This document shows, in pieces, positions 40,239 to 50,074 of a stretch of DNA of 64,000 bases. This DNA comes from CAVTWY01 sp963738615 (GTDB taxonomy: Bacteria > Pseudomonadota > Gammaproteobacteria > Burkholderiales > Burkholderiaceae_C): the NCBI GenBank assembly GCA_963738615.1, contig CAVTXI010000004.1, positions 248,001 through 312,000 of the forward strand, written 5' to 3'. Position 1 is the stretch's first letter. Each line of letters opens with the position of its first letter. A program made the translations under genes and the position numbers. A model generated the notes under the pieces. It saw nothing but the letters and a program-made list of their open reading frames with translations. It had not been told where the DNA came from and searched no databases.

Positions 40239-43077
40239 ATGACCCAACCGATCCAGACCCTGAGCCTCGACGGTCGCGACGTCGAGATCGAACGCGGCGA
40301 AACGTTGTGGGCGCTGGCGAAGCGCCACGGCACACACATCCCACACCTGTGTCACACCGAAAGCCCCGGACTCGAGCCGGTAGGCAACTGCCGCGCGTGC
40401 ATGGTCGAGGTGGACGGTGAACGCACGCTGGCCGCGTCATGCTGCCGCGCTGCGTCGCCCGGCATGAAGGTCAAGACCGCCAGCCCGCGCGCGCGTGCAG
40501 CACAGGCCATGGTGCTCGAACTGTTGATGAGCGATGCCGGCGCGTCGACCGACGAGTTGACGCTGCATTCCGAACTGGGCGAGTGGGCCGTGAAGCTGGG
40601 CGCGAAAAGCGGCCGCCTGCCGCGTCGCGCAGCGGTTGCCGCCGACACGTCACATCCGGCGATCGCGGTCAACCTCGACGCCTGCATCCAATGCACGCGC
40701 TGCCTGCGTGCCTGCCGTGACGTGCAGGTCAATGATGTGATCGGCCTCGCAGGTCGCGGCGCGCACGCGCGCATCGTGTTCGACAACGAACAGTCATTGG
40801 GCGCGTCGACCTGTGTGGCCTGCGGCGAATGCGTGCAGGCCTGCCCGACCGGTGCGCTGATGCCGGCCGCGGGCGCCGGTAAGGCGCCCGTCGCGCGCGA
40901 AGTGAACACGGTATGCCCCTACTGCGGCGTAGGCTGCCAGGTGACGCTGCATGTGGGCAAAGATGCGAGCGCCGACAAGCAGGCAGGCGGCGAAAAGATC
41001 CACTTCGTGACCGGCCGCGATGGCCCGGCCAACCAGGGGCGGCTTTGCGTCAAGGGACGCTACGGCTTCGACTACGTGCGCCACGGCGAACGCCTCGAGG
41101 TGCCGTTGGTGCGTCGTCAAGGTGTCGCGAAAGACCCGCGCGACATCGACCGGGTTTCGCGCGGCGAACTCGCGTTGTCGGCCCTGTTCCGCGAAGCCAC
41201 GTGGGACGAAGCGCTGGACCTTGCGGCCGCAGGCTTCGCACGCATTCGCGACACCGCGGCGCCGAACGAAACCGGCCGCAACGCGCCGCTGGCCGGCTTC
41301 GGATCGGCGAAGGGCAGCAACGAAGAGGCGTACCTGTTCCAGAAGCTGGTGCGCACGGGCTTTCGCACCAACAACGTCGACCACTGCACCCGGCTGTGCC
41401 ATGCGTCGTCGGTGGCCGCGCTGCTCGAAGGCATCGGCTCGGGTGCGGTCAGCAACCCGGTGCAGGACGTGCAGCACGCCGAGGTCGTGCTGTTGATCGG
41501 CGCCAACCCGTCGAGCAACCATCCGGTGGCCGCCAGCTTCATCAAGAACGCGGTCAAGCGCGGCACGAAGCTCATCGTTGCCGACCCACGCGCGACGCCG
41601 CTGACGCGTCACGCGAAGTGGCACCTGGCGTTCAAGCCCGACACCGACGTTGCGCTGCTGTCCGCGATGCTGCAACGTGATCATCAGCGAAGGTCTGGTC
41701 GACCAGGCCTTCGTGCGCGACCGCGTCGAAGGGTTCGACGCGCTGGTGCCCGTGATCCGCGAGGCCACGCCCGAGAAGATGGCCGCCATCTGCGGCATCC
41801 CCGCCGACACGCTGCGCGAGGTCGCGCGCGCCTACGCAACCAGCAAGGCGTCGATGATCCTGTGGGGCATGGGCATCAGCCAGCACGTGCACGGCACCGA
41901 CAACGCGCGCTGCCTGATCGCGCTCGCGCTCGTCACCGGCCAGATCGGTCGCCCCGGCACCGGGCTGCACCCGCTGCGCGGCCAGAACAACGTGCAAGGT
42001 GCAAGCGACGCGGGTTTGATCCCGATGATGTTGCCGAACTACCAGCGCGTGAACGACGACGACAAGCGCATGACGTTCGAGTCGCTGTGGAACACGCCGC
42101 TGGACAGCACGCCCGGTCTGACGGTCGTGGAAATCATGCATGCCGCAAGCGAAGGCCGCATCCGCGGCATGTTCGTCGAAGGCGAAAACCCCGCGATGTC
42201 GGACCCCGACCTGGACCACGCACGCAAGGCACTCGCGGGCCTCGGCCATCTGGTGGTGCAGGACATCTTCCCCACCGAAACCGCGATCCTGGCCGACGTG
42301 GTGCTGCCCGGGTCGGCCTGGTACGAGAAGTGGGGCACGGTCACGAACACCGACCGGCTGATCCAGATCGGCCGGCCTGCGATGGCACCAACCGGGCAGG
42401 CGCGGCAAGACCTGTGGATCATCGAACAGATCGCGCGCCGCATCGGCCTCGACTGGACCTACTGGCAAGCCAGCGACGGCGACGGCCACGAAGCGCGCGA
42501 AGCGCCGGTCGCTCGCGTGTACGAAGAGATGCGCTCGACGATGGAACCGCTGAAAGGCGTGCCGTGGTCGCGCTTGATCCGCGAAGACGCGGTGATGACC
42601 CCCGCCGACGACGAAGATCACCCCGGCCACGCCGTCGTCTTCATCGACCACTTCCCGCGCGCGTCGGGCCGCGCACTGATCCGCCCCGCGCGCTACGCCG
42701 CCGGCCCCGAGCAGCCGCATCGCGCACACCCGCTGGTGCTGTCCACCGGCCGCGTGCTCGAGCACTGGCACACCGGTTCGATGACTCGGCGCTCGCAGGC
42801 GTTGCACACCCTCAGCCCCGAAGGCCGCGTGTCGATGAACGAGCGCGACGCGAAGAAGCGCCGCATCCGCGACGGCCAGCGCGTGCGCGTGCTGTCGCAC
42901 CACGGCGCGGTGGAACTGGTGGCCGAGATCAGCTCGGCGATGAAGGCTGGCGAGGTCTTCATCCCGTTCGCGTTCTGGGAATCGCCGGCTAACCGGCTCA
43001 CTGGCGACGCGATCGACCCCGACGGGAAGATTCCGGGGTTTAAGGTGACGGCGGTCGAGGTGGAGGCTCTCGCCTAG
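40239..43077 (+). CDS. fdsA: Formate dehydrogenase alpha (Mo/W-bisPGD) subunit, one frameshift
   Basis: About 945 residues. The N-terminus has a 2Fe-2S domain (CHTESPGLEPVGNCRACMVE), two ferredoxin-like clusters (CIQCTRCLRAC; CVACGECVQACPTG) and the 4Fe-4S motif CPYCGVGCQV. The catalytic residue region reads VDHCTRLCHASSVAALLEG with Cys, not selenocysteine. The frame shifts near 41671-41675: after LLSAMLQ the text continues VIISEGLVDQAFVRDRV in the next frame; one extra base explains it. The C-terminal molydopterin-binding domain is complete (LSTGRVLEHWHTGSMTRRSQ). It oxidises formate to CO2. No fdsC/fdsD accessory genes are in the window. Stop TAG 43075-43077 is within the palindrome CTAG shared with the opposite gene. 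Confidence 0.88.
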
Positions 43078-44201
43078 ATCGTCGCGCCGGCCGTTCCCAT
43101 CGCCCTGCGCTTCAACCACCGCCGCATCGCCAACGACGGTGCATCGGCGCGAAACGAGATTTCGTGCGCCGTGCCTGGCGCGTAGTTCGCCAGGTTGCGT
43201 TCGACCGCCTCGAGCCCGTCGATGTCTTCCTGAAATGCGAGCAGCAACTGCTGGTGCATGAAGCTGGTGATCTCGCTGTTCTCGAGCGCGAAGTTGCGGC
43301 CGTGGTGGATGAAGTAGTGCGTGCTGGTCGCTGATTCGGGCGTGACGATGTGTGCGGTTCGGATCGCGCGTGAAGGTTGCTCTTCGGGCGGACGGTCGCA
43401 GGCGTGGAAGCGCACGAACACCTCGTGCAGCGCGGGCGACACGAAGGTCGACGTTGCGATGCGCGCTGCGTCGACACCCTCGAGCCCCGTGGGCTTGGCC
43501 CAGATCGGTGGCAGGCGCGTGGGCACCACGCTGCGCTCGAGCACGAAGCGGCCGGCGTCAACATCGATCGTCGATTGATACGGCGCGCTGGCGTAGTCGG
43601 GCGTGCCGAAGCTCTTGGCGTGCAGGAAGCTCAGGTGCGTCAGGTCGAGCAGGTTCTCGTGCAGGCGCACGTAGCTGGCGCGCATGTGCAGGCGTTGGCG
43701 CGACGCGGCCCAACCGCCCGTTGCGAGCAACGTCGAAGGATCTTCGTCATCGATCCACGCGGGGTGCGGCGCGGCGTGCGTAGGCGCTTCGACACCCATC
43801 CAGATCCACACCAGCGGCCCGTGCTGTTCGACGGGAAACGCGCGCACGCGCGCGCCCGGCGGCACGACGGTTTGCGACGGCACGACTTGGCACACGCCGT
43901 CGCAACCGAAACGCGCGCCGTGATAAGCGCAGACGATGGTGTCGCCCTCGACGCTGCCCAGCGACAGCGGCATCGAGCGATGCGCGCAGCGGTCTTCCAG
44001 CGCCATCACGCCGCCGTCGGTTCGACGCAGCAGCATCACCGGGATGCCCAGCAACCGGCGCGCGAGCGGCGTGCGCGTGACTTCGTCGGCGAAGGCCGCG
44101 ACATACCACTCGTCGAACACGAAGGGCGTGCGTTCGTCGGCCAGTTCGCTCTGGATGCGAAGTGCGGCTTCGCGCACGCGGTCGGTCAGTGGGTGGTTCA
44201 T
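43074..44201 (-). CDS. Rieske non-haem iron oxygenase alpha subunit (VanA-like)
   Basis: A 375-residue aromatic ring or O-demethylating oxygenase. The Rieske 2Fe-2S ligands are in EDRCAHRSMPLSLGSVEGDT then IVCAYHG (CxH...CxxH). The mononuclear iron site is in NLLDLTHLSFLHAKSFGT. The C-terminal half is like vanillate O-demethylase and related single-component oxygenases. The start ATG 44201 is chosen by family N-terminus; the frame stays open to 44252. No reductase gene is adjacent, so the electron donor is elsewhere. Substrate not readable. Confidence 0.82.
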   Translation of the reverse strand: MNHPLTDRVREAALRIQSELADERTPFVFDEWYVAAFADEVTRTPLARRLLGIPVMLLRRTDGGVMALEDRCAHRSMPLSLGSVEGDTIVCAYHGARFGCDGVCQVVPSQTVVPPGARVRAFPVEQHGPLVWIWMGVEAPTHAAPHPAWIDDEDPSTLLATGGWAASRQRLHMRASYVRLHENLLDLTHLSFLHAKSFGTPDYASAPYQSTIDVDAGRFVLERSVVPTRLPPIWAKPTGLEGVDAARIATSTFVSPALHEVFVRFHACDRPPEEQPSRAIRTAHIVTPESATSTHYFIHHGRNFALENSEITSFMHQQLLLAFQEDIDGLEAVERNLANYAPGTAHEISFRADAPSLAMRRWLKRRAMGTAGATI

Positions 44202-44280
44202 GATGGCGTGACGAACCTTTCGACGTAAGGCATCGTTTGTTCCTGTGTGCAAGCAACGCGCGCACGCTAGCCTAATGCGA

Positions 44281-45735
44281 ATGAAGATCTTCCTGTCCTA
44301 CGCCTCCGAACAGCGCCCCGTGGCCGAGCCGCTGACGCTGGCGCTCGAAGCCGACGGCCATGAGGTCTTCTTCGATCGCCATGACCTGCCGGTCGGCGGC
44401 TCGTATCACGACCGCATCCGCGACGCGGTCGACGACGCCGATCGCTATGTCTTTCTCATCAGCCCCGAGTCCGTCGAGCCCGGCAGCTATGCACTGACCG
44501 AGCTGTCGCTGGCGCAGGCACGCTGGCCACGTCCATCGGGGCGTGTATTGCCGGTGATGGCCGCACCGACGCCCTTCGACCGCCTGCCGCCCTACCTCGG
44601 CGCGGTGACGGTGCTGCAACCCAAGGGCAACCTTGCGGCCGAGGTCGCGGCGCAGTTCGCGCGGCCGGCGTGGTGGCGGCGCTGGTGGTGGTTGGGCGCG
44701 GCGCTGGTCGTGGCGGGCGCAAGCACGGCGTGGTGGGTGCAGCAGCAGCGTCTCGAAGCGCAGCGGCAGGAGCAGGTACGACAAGCGTCCGAGCGACAAG
44801 CGCTGGCGCGCGAGGCTGCCGCAGCGGTGGCCTATGCGAAGGAACTCGAGGCTGCCACCACCCTGTGCACCGGTGGCGACTATGCTTCGGCGTGGAGCAA
44901 CTTCGACGAGCTGTCGGCGCGCGCGCCCGCGGCGGCCAGCAAGGCCGCAGTGCAGTCGGCGCAGGCCGATTGCGGCATGACATGGTTGCGCAACATCTCG
45001 GTTCGCGACGGCCAGACCTTCTCGAGCATCACGCAGAAGATCGTGCCCGTGCTCGGCCGTGAAGTCGCAGCGGCGCAGGGCACGCGCCAGGGCGACGTGC
45101 ACGCGCACCTGGGCTGGGCCGAATACCTGCGCTGGCGCGACGGCCAGCGCACCACACCCGTCGTGCACTACCAACGCGCGATCGACGTCGACCCGAAGAA
45201 CCCGTATGCCAACGCCATGTGGGCGCACAACAGCGTGTTGCGTCGTGACGCTGCCGCAGACGTGATCGCAGCGCGTTTCGAAACCGCGCTGTCATCGGGC
45301 CGTGAGACACCGTTCGTGCGCTGGATGCAGGCCGTGCTCGTCGACATTCAGGGCGACCAACTCGTGCCAGTGCTGCGCTCGTTGAACGAAGGCCGCAAGC
45401 GCGGCGAGCCGCGGCCACGCGGTGCCGAAGCGCTGTACCGGCGCTGGTGCGAATCGGACCTGATGCAGGGCTACAACCGCGCGAAGCTGTTCGACGCGCT
45501 GCCGAACGACGACGCGATCGCCACGATCACGTGGATGCAGCCGCTCGAGGCCCTGCCGGCCGAGCGCCAGCCGTTGTGGCACCTCTGCGGCTCGGCCTAC
45601 CTGGTGCACGCAGGGCGGCATGCCCAAGCCGACGAGATCATCAAGCGCGTGTTGCAGTCGATGGGCAGCGCGTACAAGGGTGGCAGCTATGAGCGCTGGG
45701 CGCTGGAGCAGTTGGCCAGGTTCAAGACGAAGTAG
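44281..45735 (+). CDS. TIR domain - membrane anchor - repeat protein
   Basis: A 484-residue protein. Residues 1-125 form a TIR domain (MKIFLSYASEQRPVAEPLTL; VFFDRHDLPVGGSYHDRIRD; YVFLISPESVEPGSYALTEL) with a Glu near residue 74 in TELSLAQ, where NAD-cleaving TIR enzymes have their catalytic Glu. One membrane segment follows (WWWLGAALVVAGASTAWWVQ, about 135-152), then a basic/acidic coiled coil and a C-terminal half with tetratricopeptide-like helices (YQRAIDVDPKNPYANAMWAH). ATG 44275 is an alternative start six bases upstream. No effector fused, no partner on the same strand; the 3' end overlaps the helicase gene on the other strand by 14 bases. Confidence 0.78.
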   Translation: MKIFLSYASEQRPVAEPLTLALEADGHEVFFDRHDLPVGGSYHDRIRDAVDDADRYVFLISPESVEPGSYALTELSLAQARWPRPSGRVLPVMAAPTPFDRLPPYLGAVTVLQPKGNLAAEVAAQFARPAWWRRWWWLGAALVVAGASTAWWVQQQRLEAQRQEQVRQASERQALAREAAAAVAYAKELEAATTLCTGGDYASAWSNFDELSARAPAAASKAAVQSAQADCGMTWLRNISVRDGQTFSSITQKIVPVLGREVAAAQGTRQGDVHAHLGWAEYLRWRDGQRTTPVVHYQRAIDVDPKNPYANAMWAHNSVLRRDAAADVIAARFETALSSGRETPFVRWMQAVLVDIQGDQLVPVLRSLNEGRKRGEPRPRGAEALYRRWCESDLMQGYNRAKLFDALPNDDAIATITWMQPLEALPAERQPLWHLCGSAYLVHAGRHAQADEIIKRVLQSMGSAYKGGSYERWALEQLARFKTK

Positions 45736-47734
45736 GCGTGAATCGCGCGACCAGACCCGCATCGACCAAATGCCGACTCGGCCGCTCCACATCCCACAGC
45801 AGCGTCAAACGTGACTTCGCGCGGGTGATGCCGACGTAGAACAGGTTGCGGTCGTCCACCTCGCCACCCGCGGAAAACTCGTGCTCGTTCATGAAGGGCA
45901 TGACAACGTGGTCGTACTCGAGGCCCTTGGCCGCTTCGATCGTCGACAGTACCAGGCTCTTCGTGACCGCGAGCGCGCTTCGGCGGACCTCGAAGCCGTT
46001 CAGCGCCATGAAGAAGTCGCCAACGCGTTCGTACGCGGCGGCAGACGCCACCAGGCCGTCGAGATTGGCGCGCACCTGACGTACCCGCGCCGACGACACC
46101 AGCGCACGTGCTGCCAGCACCTGCGGTTGCAGTGCATCGATCACGCTGCGCAGCGCATCCCCGCCGGCACCCGTGGCGGCATGCACGCGAGCGGCGTCGA
46201 CGGCGGCCGTCATGAGTGCGCGCGCCTGCGGCGTGCCGTTGCGCATCACCTGGTTCTCGAAGAAAACCGTCAACAGCCGCGGGTTGTCGGCGACGCTGTC
46301 GAGCGCCTCACGCTGAAGCTCGTGCTGCTCGGCGCCCTTGCTGCCACCGTCGCCGTCACCAACGTCGAGGACGCCGCCACCGAACAGCAGCAGCGCCCGC
46401 GCCGCTTCGCGACGCGTGGGCATGCTCTGGATCGAGCCGAAGTCGTCCATCGCGTACGCCAGCAGCGCGCGCACCAGCAGAACTTCCGGACGAAAGAGAT
46501 ATGACTCCATACCCTGTGTCACGTAGGGGATGTGGGATTCGATCAGCAGGTTTTCGATACCGATCGATTGATGCGCGTGCCGCAACAGGACGGCGAATTC
46601 GCCCATCGCAGCCTTGGGCGAAGAGGCTTGCCGCTCGATCGCAGCATCCACGATCGCCTTGCATGCGCTCTGCCGCGAATCGCAACGTCGAGCATCGATC
46701 GTGGTCTTGCGCTGCGCCCGCGATGCATACGGCTTGCGCGAAACACGGCCCGCAGCTTTCGCCAGGTTGGAACCAAAACGGTACGACGCCGAGAGTGGGA
46801 GGCGCTTCGCGCGCGCGACCTCGCGATCGAATGCCTCGCCCATGAACTCGGCCCTGGCACCAGCCAGGGCGTGAATGACCTGATCGCGATCACCTACGCC
46901 GACGAACCCCGCGCGCCGGTTCGCATCCAGCACGGCCCGCAGCACGGTGAACATCGCCCGGTTGAGGTCATGCATCTCATCGAGCGCAACGAACTCGAAG
47001 GACTTGGCCAAAAGCTGCGTGCGCAGTTCCGGCTCGTCTTCACTCATCAGCAGCCGCGCCAGGTCGTATGTTGCGTCGCCGATCGCCCGAAAGCGCGGAT
47101 GGTCGGGGTGCCCGCCGCGACGCTCGCGCTCGTACGCGATCAACACACGCAGCATCGCGTAGTCGCGCCCAAGGTCTGCTGCCAACGTCGGCGTCACGCG
47201 GCGGCCGTCGCCCTCGAGCACCAACTGCATCGTGCCTTTGAGGTGGAAGAACTCGCTGAGATAACCCTCGACAGCCGCATCACCCGATCCCTCGAATTGA
47301 TATTCGTCGACCCCGCGCCCGTCCGGGTTTCGGCGCACCCGGTCGATGGCCGTCAGCACGAACGGCCGCAGCAGTTCGGCCCTGTCGTAGACCGGTACGT
47401 TCGAGCGCTCGTGGTCGCGCAGCACCTCTCGTGCGAAGCCTTCGAACGTGCGGATGCGCAGCTTGGCGCGCACCCCAGCGGTCACGCCGACGAGTTGCAG
47501 CTTGCCGTGCAAAGCCTGCACCGCCGGCTGCGTGTAGGTGAGGACGAGCACCGACGACGCCGATGCGCCGCGTTGCAGGGCTTGTGCCACGCGCAACGCC
47601 AGCGTGGTCGTCTTCGCAGCGCCAGCCGCCGCCTCGACGATCAGATGTGCGTCGTGCGAACGCTGGATGGCCAGCTGCTCTTCGGTGGGATCGAAGCGGC
47701 TGGGGACGAACAGGTCTTCCTGCGGTGGCTCCAT
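45722..47734 (-). CDS. UvrD/Rep-like superfamily I helicase with unusual Walker A
   Basis: A 670-residue helicase. Motif I is VEAAAGAAKTTTLALRVAQA (Gly before Lys replaced by Ala), motif II is FEFVALDEMHDLNRAMF (DEMHD in place of DExQD), motif III region VGDRDQVIHALAGA, motif IV RLPLSASYRFGSNLAKAAGR, and near the C-terminus STIEAAKGLEYDHVVMPFMN and LFYVGITRAKSRLTLLWDVE (motifs V-VI). The domain order is UvrD-like but no nuclease domain is visible. It is transcribed toward the TIR gene and overlaps its end. A role in DNA repair or defence is possible; the sequence does not show which. Confidence 0.8.
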   Translation of the reverse strand: MEPPQEDLFVPSRFDPTEEQLAIQRSHDAHLIVEAAAGAAKTTTLALRVAQALQRGASASSVLVLTYTQPAVQALHGKLQLVGVTAGVRAKLRIRTFEGFAREVLRDHERSNVPVYDRAELLRPFVLTAIDRVRRNPDGRGVDEYQFEGSGDAAVEGYLSEFFHLKGTMQLVLEGDGRRVTPTLAADLGRDYAMLRVLIAYERERRGGHPDHPRFRAIGDATYDLARLLMSEDEPELRTQLLAKSFEFVALDEMHDLNRAMFTVLRAVLDANRRAGFVGVGDRDQVIHALAGARAEFMGEAFDREVARAKRLPLSASYRFGSNLAKAAGRVSRKPYASRAQRKTTIDARRCDSRQSACKAIVDAAIERQASSPKAAMGEFAVLLRHAHQSIGIENLLIESHIPYVTQGMESYLFRPEVLLVRALLAYAMDDFGSIQSMPTRREAARALLLFGGGVLDVGDGDGGSKGAEQHELQREALDSVADNPRLLTVFFENQVMRNGTPQARALMTAAVDAARVHAATGAGGDALRSVIDALQPQVLAARALVSSARVRQVRANLDGLVASAAAYERVGDFFMALNGFEVRRSALAVTKSLVLSTIEAAKGLEYDHVVMPFMNEHEFSAGGEVDDRNLFYVGITRAKSRLTLLWDVERPSRHLVDAGLVARFTPTSS

Positions 47735-47753
47735 CGATGCACAACTCCTCGGC

Positions 47754-48773
47754 TCAGCGGTTGCCAGCCCGGAACTTCTTCACCTCGCCGTAAAACGACT
47801 GCACGAAGTCCGGCCCGATCGCTTCGGCGTTCTTGTCCACCACCGGTTGCACGGCGGCGCGGATCTTGTCGAGTTCGGCTGGCGGCATCTCGCCCACCGA
47901 CATGCCCTTGGCCTTCAGCTCGCCGACCACCGATGCGGCCTGCTCGAGTTCGGCCTTGCGCTGCACGGTGCGCGTTTCTTCAGCCACCTTCTGCACCGCC
48001 TGCTGCTGCTCGGGTGTCAGGCTTGACCACCAGCGCTTCGATGCGACGAGTGCCACCGGCGTGTAGACGTGGTTCGTGATCGTCAAGAACTTCTGCACCT
48101 CGAACATCTTGTTCGCGTACATGTCGACCACGGGGTGTTCGTAGCCGTCGAGCGCCTTGATCTCGAGGGCTGGGTAGACCTCGGTGAAGGCCATCGGCAC
48201 CGCGTTCATGCCCATCGCGTTGAAGCTGGCCAGCGCCATCGGGCTTTGCATCACGCGCACCTTCAGGCCCTTCATGTCGGCCATGCTGGTCAGCGGGCGC
48301 TTGCTGTTGGACATGTTGCGGAACGCGCCGCCGGCCCACACCAGGCCCTGCATGTTCATGTCGCCCAGGCCGTCGAGCATCTTGCGACCCACCGCCCCGT
48401 CGAGCACGAACGCGGCTTCGGCGTCACTGCCGAAGATGAAGGGCACGTCGAAGATCTGCATCTCCTTCTTGCGCGCGGAGACCGGCGCGAGCGAACCCAT
48501 GTACAGGTCCTGCGTGCCGCTTTGCACCGCGATCAGCATCTTGTCCTCGGAGCCGAGCGTCGCGCTGCCGAAGACCTCGATGGCCACCTTGCCGCCGGTG
48601 GCCTTCTCGACCGCGGCGGCGAATTGCTTCATCGCGGTCGCGCGCGGGTGCGCGTCGGTGAACGAGTGGCCCAGCTTGGCGCGCTTAGCGTCTTGCGCGC
48701 CGGCAGGGGCGAACGCGAAGACGCTTGCGGCGACGATCAGGGCCTGGGTCAGTAGGCGGCGGGACTTGTGCAT
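47754..48773 (-). CDS. TRAP transporter substrate-binding protein (DctP family), copy 1
   Basis: A 339-residue periplasmic protein with signal peptide MHKSRRLLTQALIVAASVFA ending PAGAQ and AAGGAG upstream. DctP text: KLGHSFTDAHPRATAMKQFA, SGTQDLYMGSLAPVSARKKE, GLKVRVMQSPMALASFNAMG (substrate-carboxylate Arg), AMPMAFTEVYPALEIKALDG-type region. It is downstream of the M and Q membrane genes. It resembles the third copy (54568-55566) more than the second (50654-51646), judging by motifs such as GTQ-LY-G-LAP and EIKALDG. Confidence 0.9.
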   Translation of the reverse strand: MHKSRRLLTQALIVAASVFAFAPAGAQDAKRAKLGHSFTDAHPRATAMKQFAAAVEKATGGKVAIEVFGSATLGSEDKMLIAVQSGTQDLYMGSLAPVSARKKEMQIFDVPFIFGSDAEAAFVLDGAVGRKMLDGLGDMNMQGLVWAGGAFRNMSNSKRPLTSMADMKGLKVRVMQSPMALASFNAMGMNAVPMAFTEVYPALEIKALDGYEHPVVDMYANKMFEVQKFLTITNHVYTPVALVASKRWWSSLTPEQQQAVQKVAEETRTVQRKAELEQAASVVGELKAKGMSVGEMPPAELDKIRAAVQPVVDKNAEAIGPDFVQSFYGEVKKFRAGNR

Positions 48774-48793
48774 CGATGTCTCCTTTCGATTCT

Positions 48794-50074
48794 TCAACTC
48801 GTCAACCAGCGCAGCGGCACCAGCACGATCTCGGGAAAGACGATCAGCAGCGCCAGCACGACCAACTGCGACAGCAGGAACGGCCACACGCCCTTGATGA
48901 CGTCGTGCATCGGCACGCGGCCGACGCCGCAGACAACATTCAGCACCGTGCCCACCGGCGGCGTCAGCAGGCCGATGGCGTTGTTCATGATGAAGAGCAC
49001 GCCGAAATACACCGGGTCGATCCCGGCTTGGCGTACCAGCGGCATCAGCACCGGCGTGAGGATCAGCACGGTCGGAGCGAAGTCGAGCGCGGTGCCGACC
49101 ACCACCACCAGCAGCATCAGCATCGCCATCAACAGCATCTTGTTGTCGATGAACGGTGTCATCAGCGTGACGATCTGCGCCGGAATGTTGGCCACTGTGA
49201 TCAACCACGCCGACACCAGCGCCGCGGCGACCAGGAACATCACGATCGCCGAGGTTTTGCCGGCGGCGAGGATGATTCCGTACAAGGCCTTCGGTTTGAT
49301 CTCGCGGTAGATGAACAGACCCACCAGCAGCGAATACACCACCGCCACCACCGCCGCTTCGGTGGGCGTGAAGATGCCGGCCTTCATGCCGCCGATGATG
49401 GTGAAGGCGAGCAGGTAGCTCCAGAACGCGTCGGCGGTCACGCGCACGCGCTCGCGTATCGGCACCTTGGGGGCAACGTCCACACGGTCGTTGCGCGCCA
49501 CCAGCCACCACGTAACGATGAGTGCTGCGCCCATCATCAGGCCGGGCACGATGCCCGCCATGAACAGCTTCGAGATCGACACCCCGCCGATCACGCCGAA
49601 GAGGATGAAGCCGATCGACGGCGGAATCACCGGCGCGATGATGCCGCCCGCGGCGATCAGCCCTGCCGAGCGGTCCATGCGGTAGCCGGCCTTGCGCATC
49701 ATCGGCATCAATACGGCCGCCAGCGCCGCGGTGTCGGCCACCGCCGAGCCCGACAGGCTGGCCATCACCAGCGCGGCGAATACGGCCACGTAGCCCAGGC
49801 CGCCACGGAAGTGCCCCACCCAGACCATCGCCGAGTTGACGATGCGCCGGCTCATGCCGCCCGCGTTCATCAACTCGCCGGCGAGCATGAAGAACGGCAC
49901 CGCCATCAACGGGAAGTTGTCGGCGCCGCTGATCAGGTTCTGCGACACGATCTGGGTGTCGAACTGGTCCAGGTGCAGCATCAATGCAACACCCGAAACC
50001 AGCAGCGAGAACGCCAGTGGCATGCCCAGCGCCATCGCGCCAAGCAGAGAGACGACGAAGACGAGGATCGTCAT
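48794..50074 (-). CDS. TRAP transporter large permease (DctM), system 1
   Basis: A 426-residue membrane protein with about 12 hydrophobic segments. Family motifs: FFMLAGELMNAGGMSRRIVN, SLSGSAVADTAALAAVLMPM, GGIIAPVIPPSIGFILFGVI and TPPVGTVLNVVCGVGRVPM. It forms the sodium-driven channel with the DctQ protein, whose stop overlaps its start (ATGA at 50071-50074). Confidence 0.92.
   Translation of the reverse strand: MTILVFVVSLLGAMALGMPLAFSLLVSGVALMLHLDQFDTQIVSQNLISGADNFPLMAVPFFMLAGELMNAGGMSRRIVNSAMVWVGHFRGGLGYVAVFAALVMASLSGSAVADTAALAAVLMPMMRKAGYRMDRSAGLIAAGGIIAPVIPPSIGFILFGVIGGVSISKLFMAGIVPGLMMGAALIVTWWLVARNDRVDVAPKVPIRERVRVTADAFWSYLLAFTIIGGMKAGIFTPTEAAVVAVVYSLLVGLFIYREIKPKALYGIILAAGKTSAIVMFLVAAALVSAWLITVANIPAQIVTLMTPFIDNKMLLMAMLMLLVVVVGTALDFAPTVLILTPVLMPLVRQAGIDPVYFGVLFIMNNAIGLLTPPVGTVLNVVCGVGRVPMHDVIKGVWPFLLSQLVVLALLIVFPEIVLVPLRWLTS

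Noticed and set aside
41380..41440. Selenocysteine formate dehydrogenase
   Set aside because: The catalytic position is a Cys codon in RLCHASS and no in-frame TGA or SECIS-like hairpin is seen.
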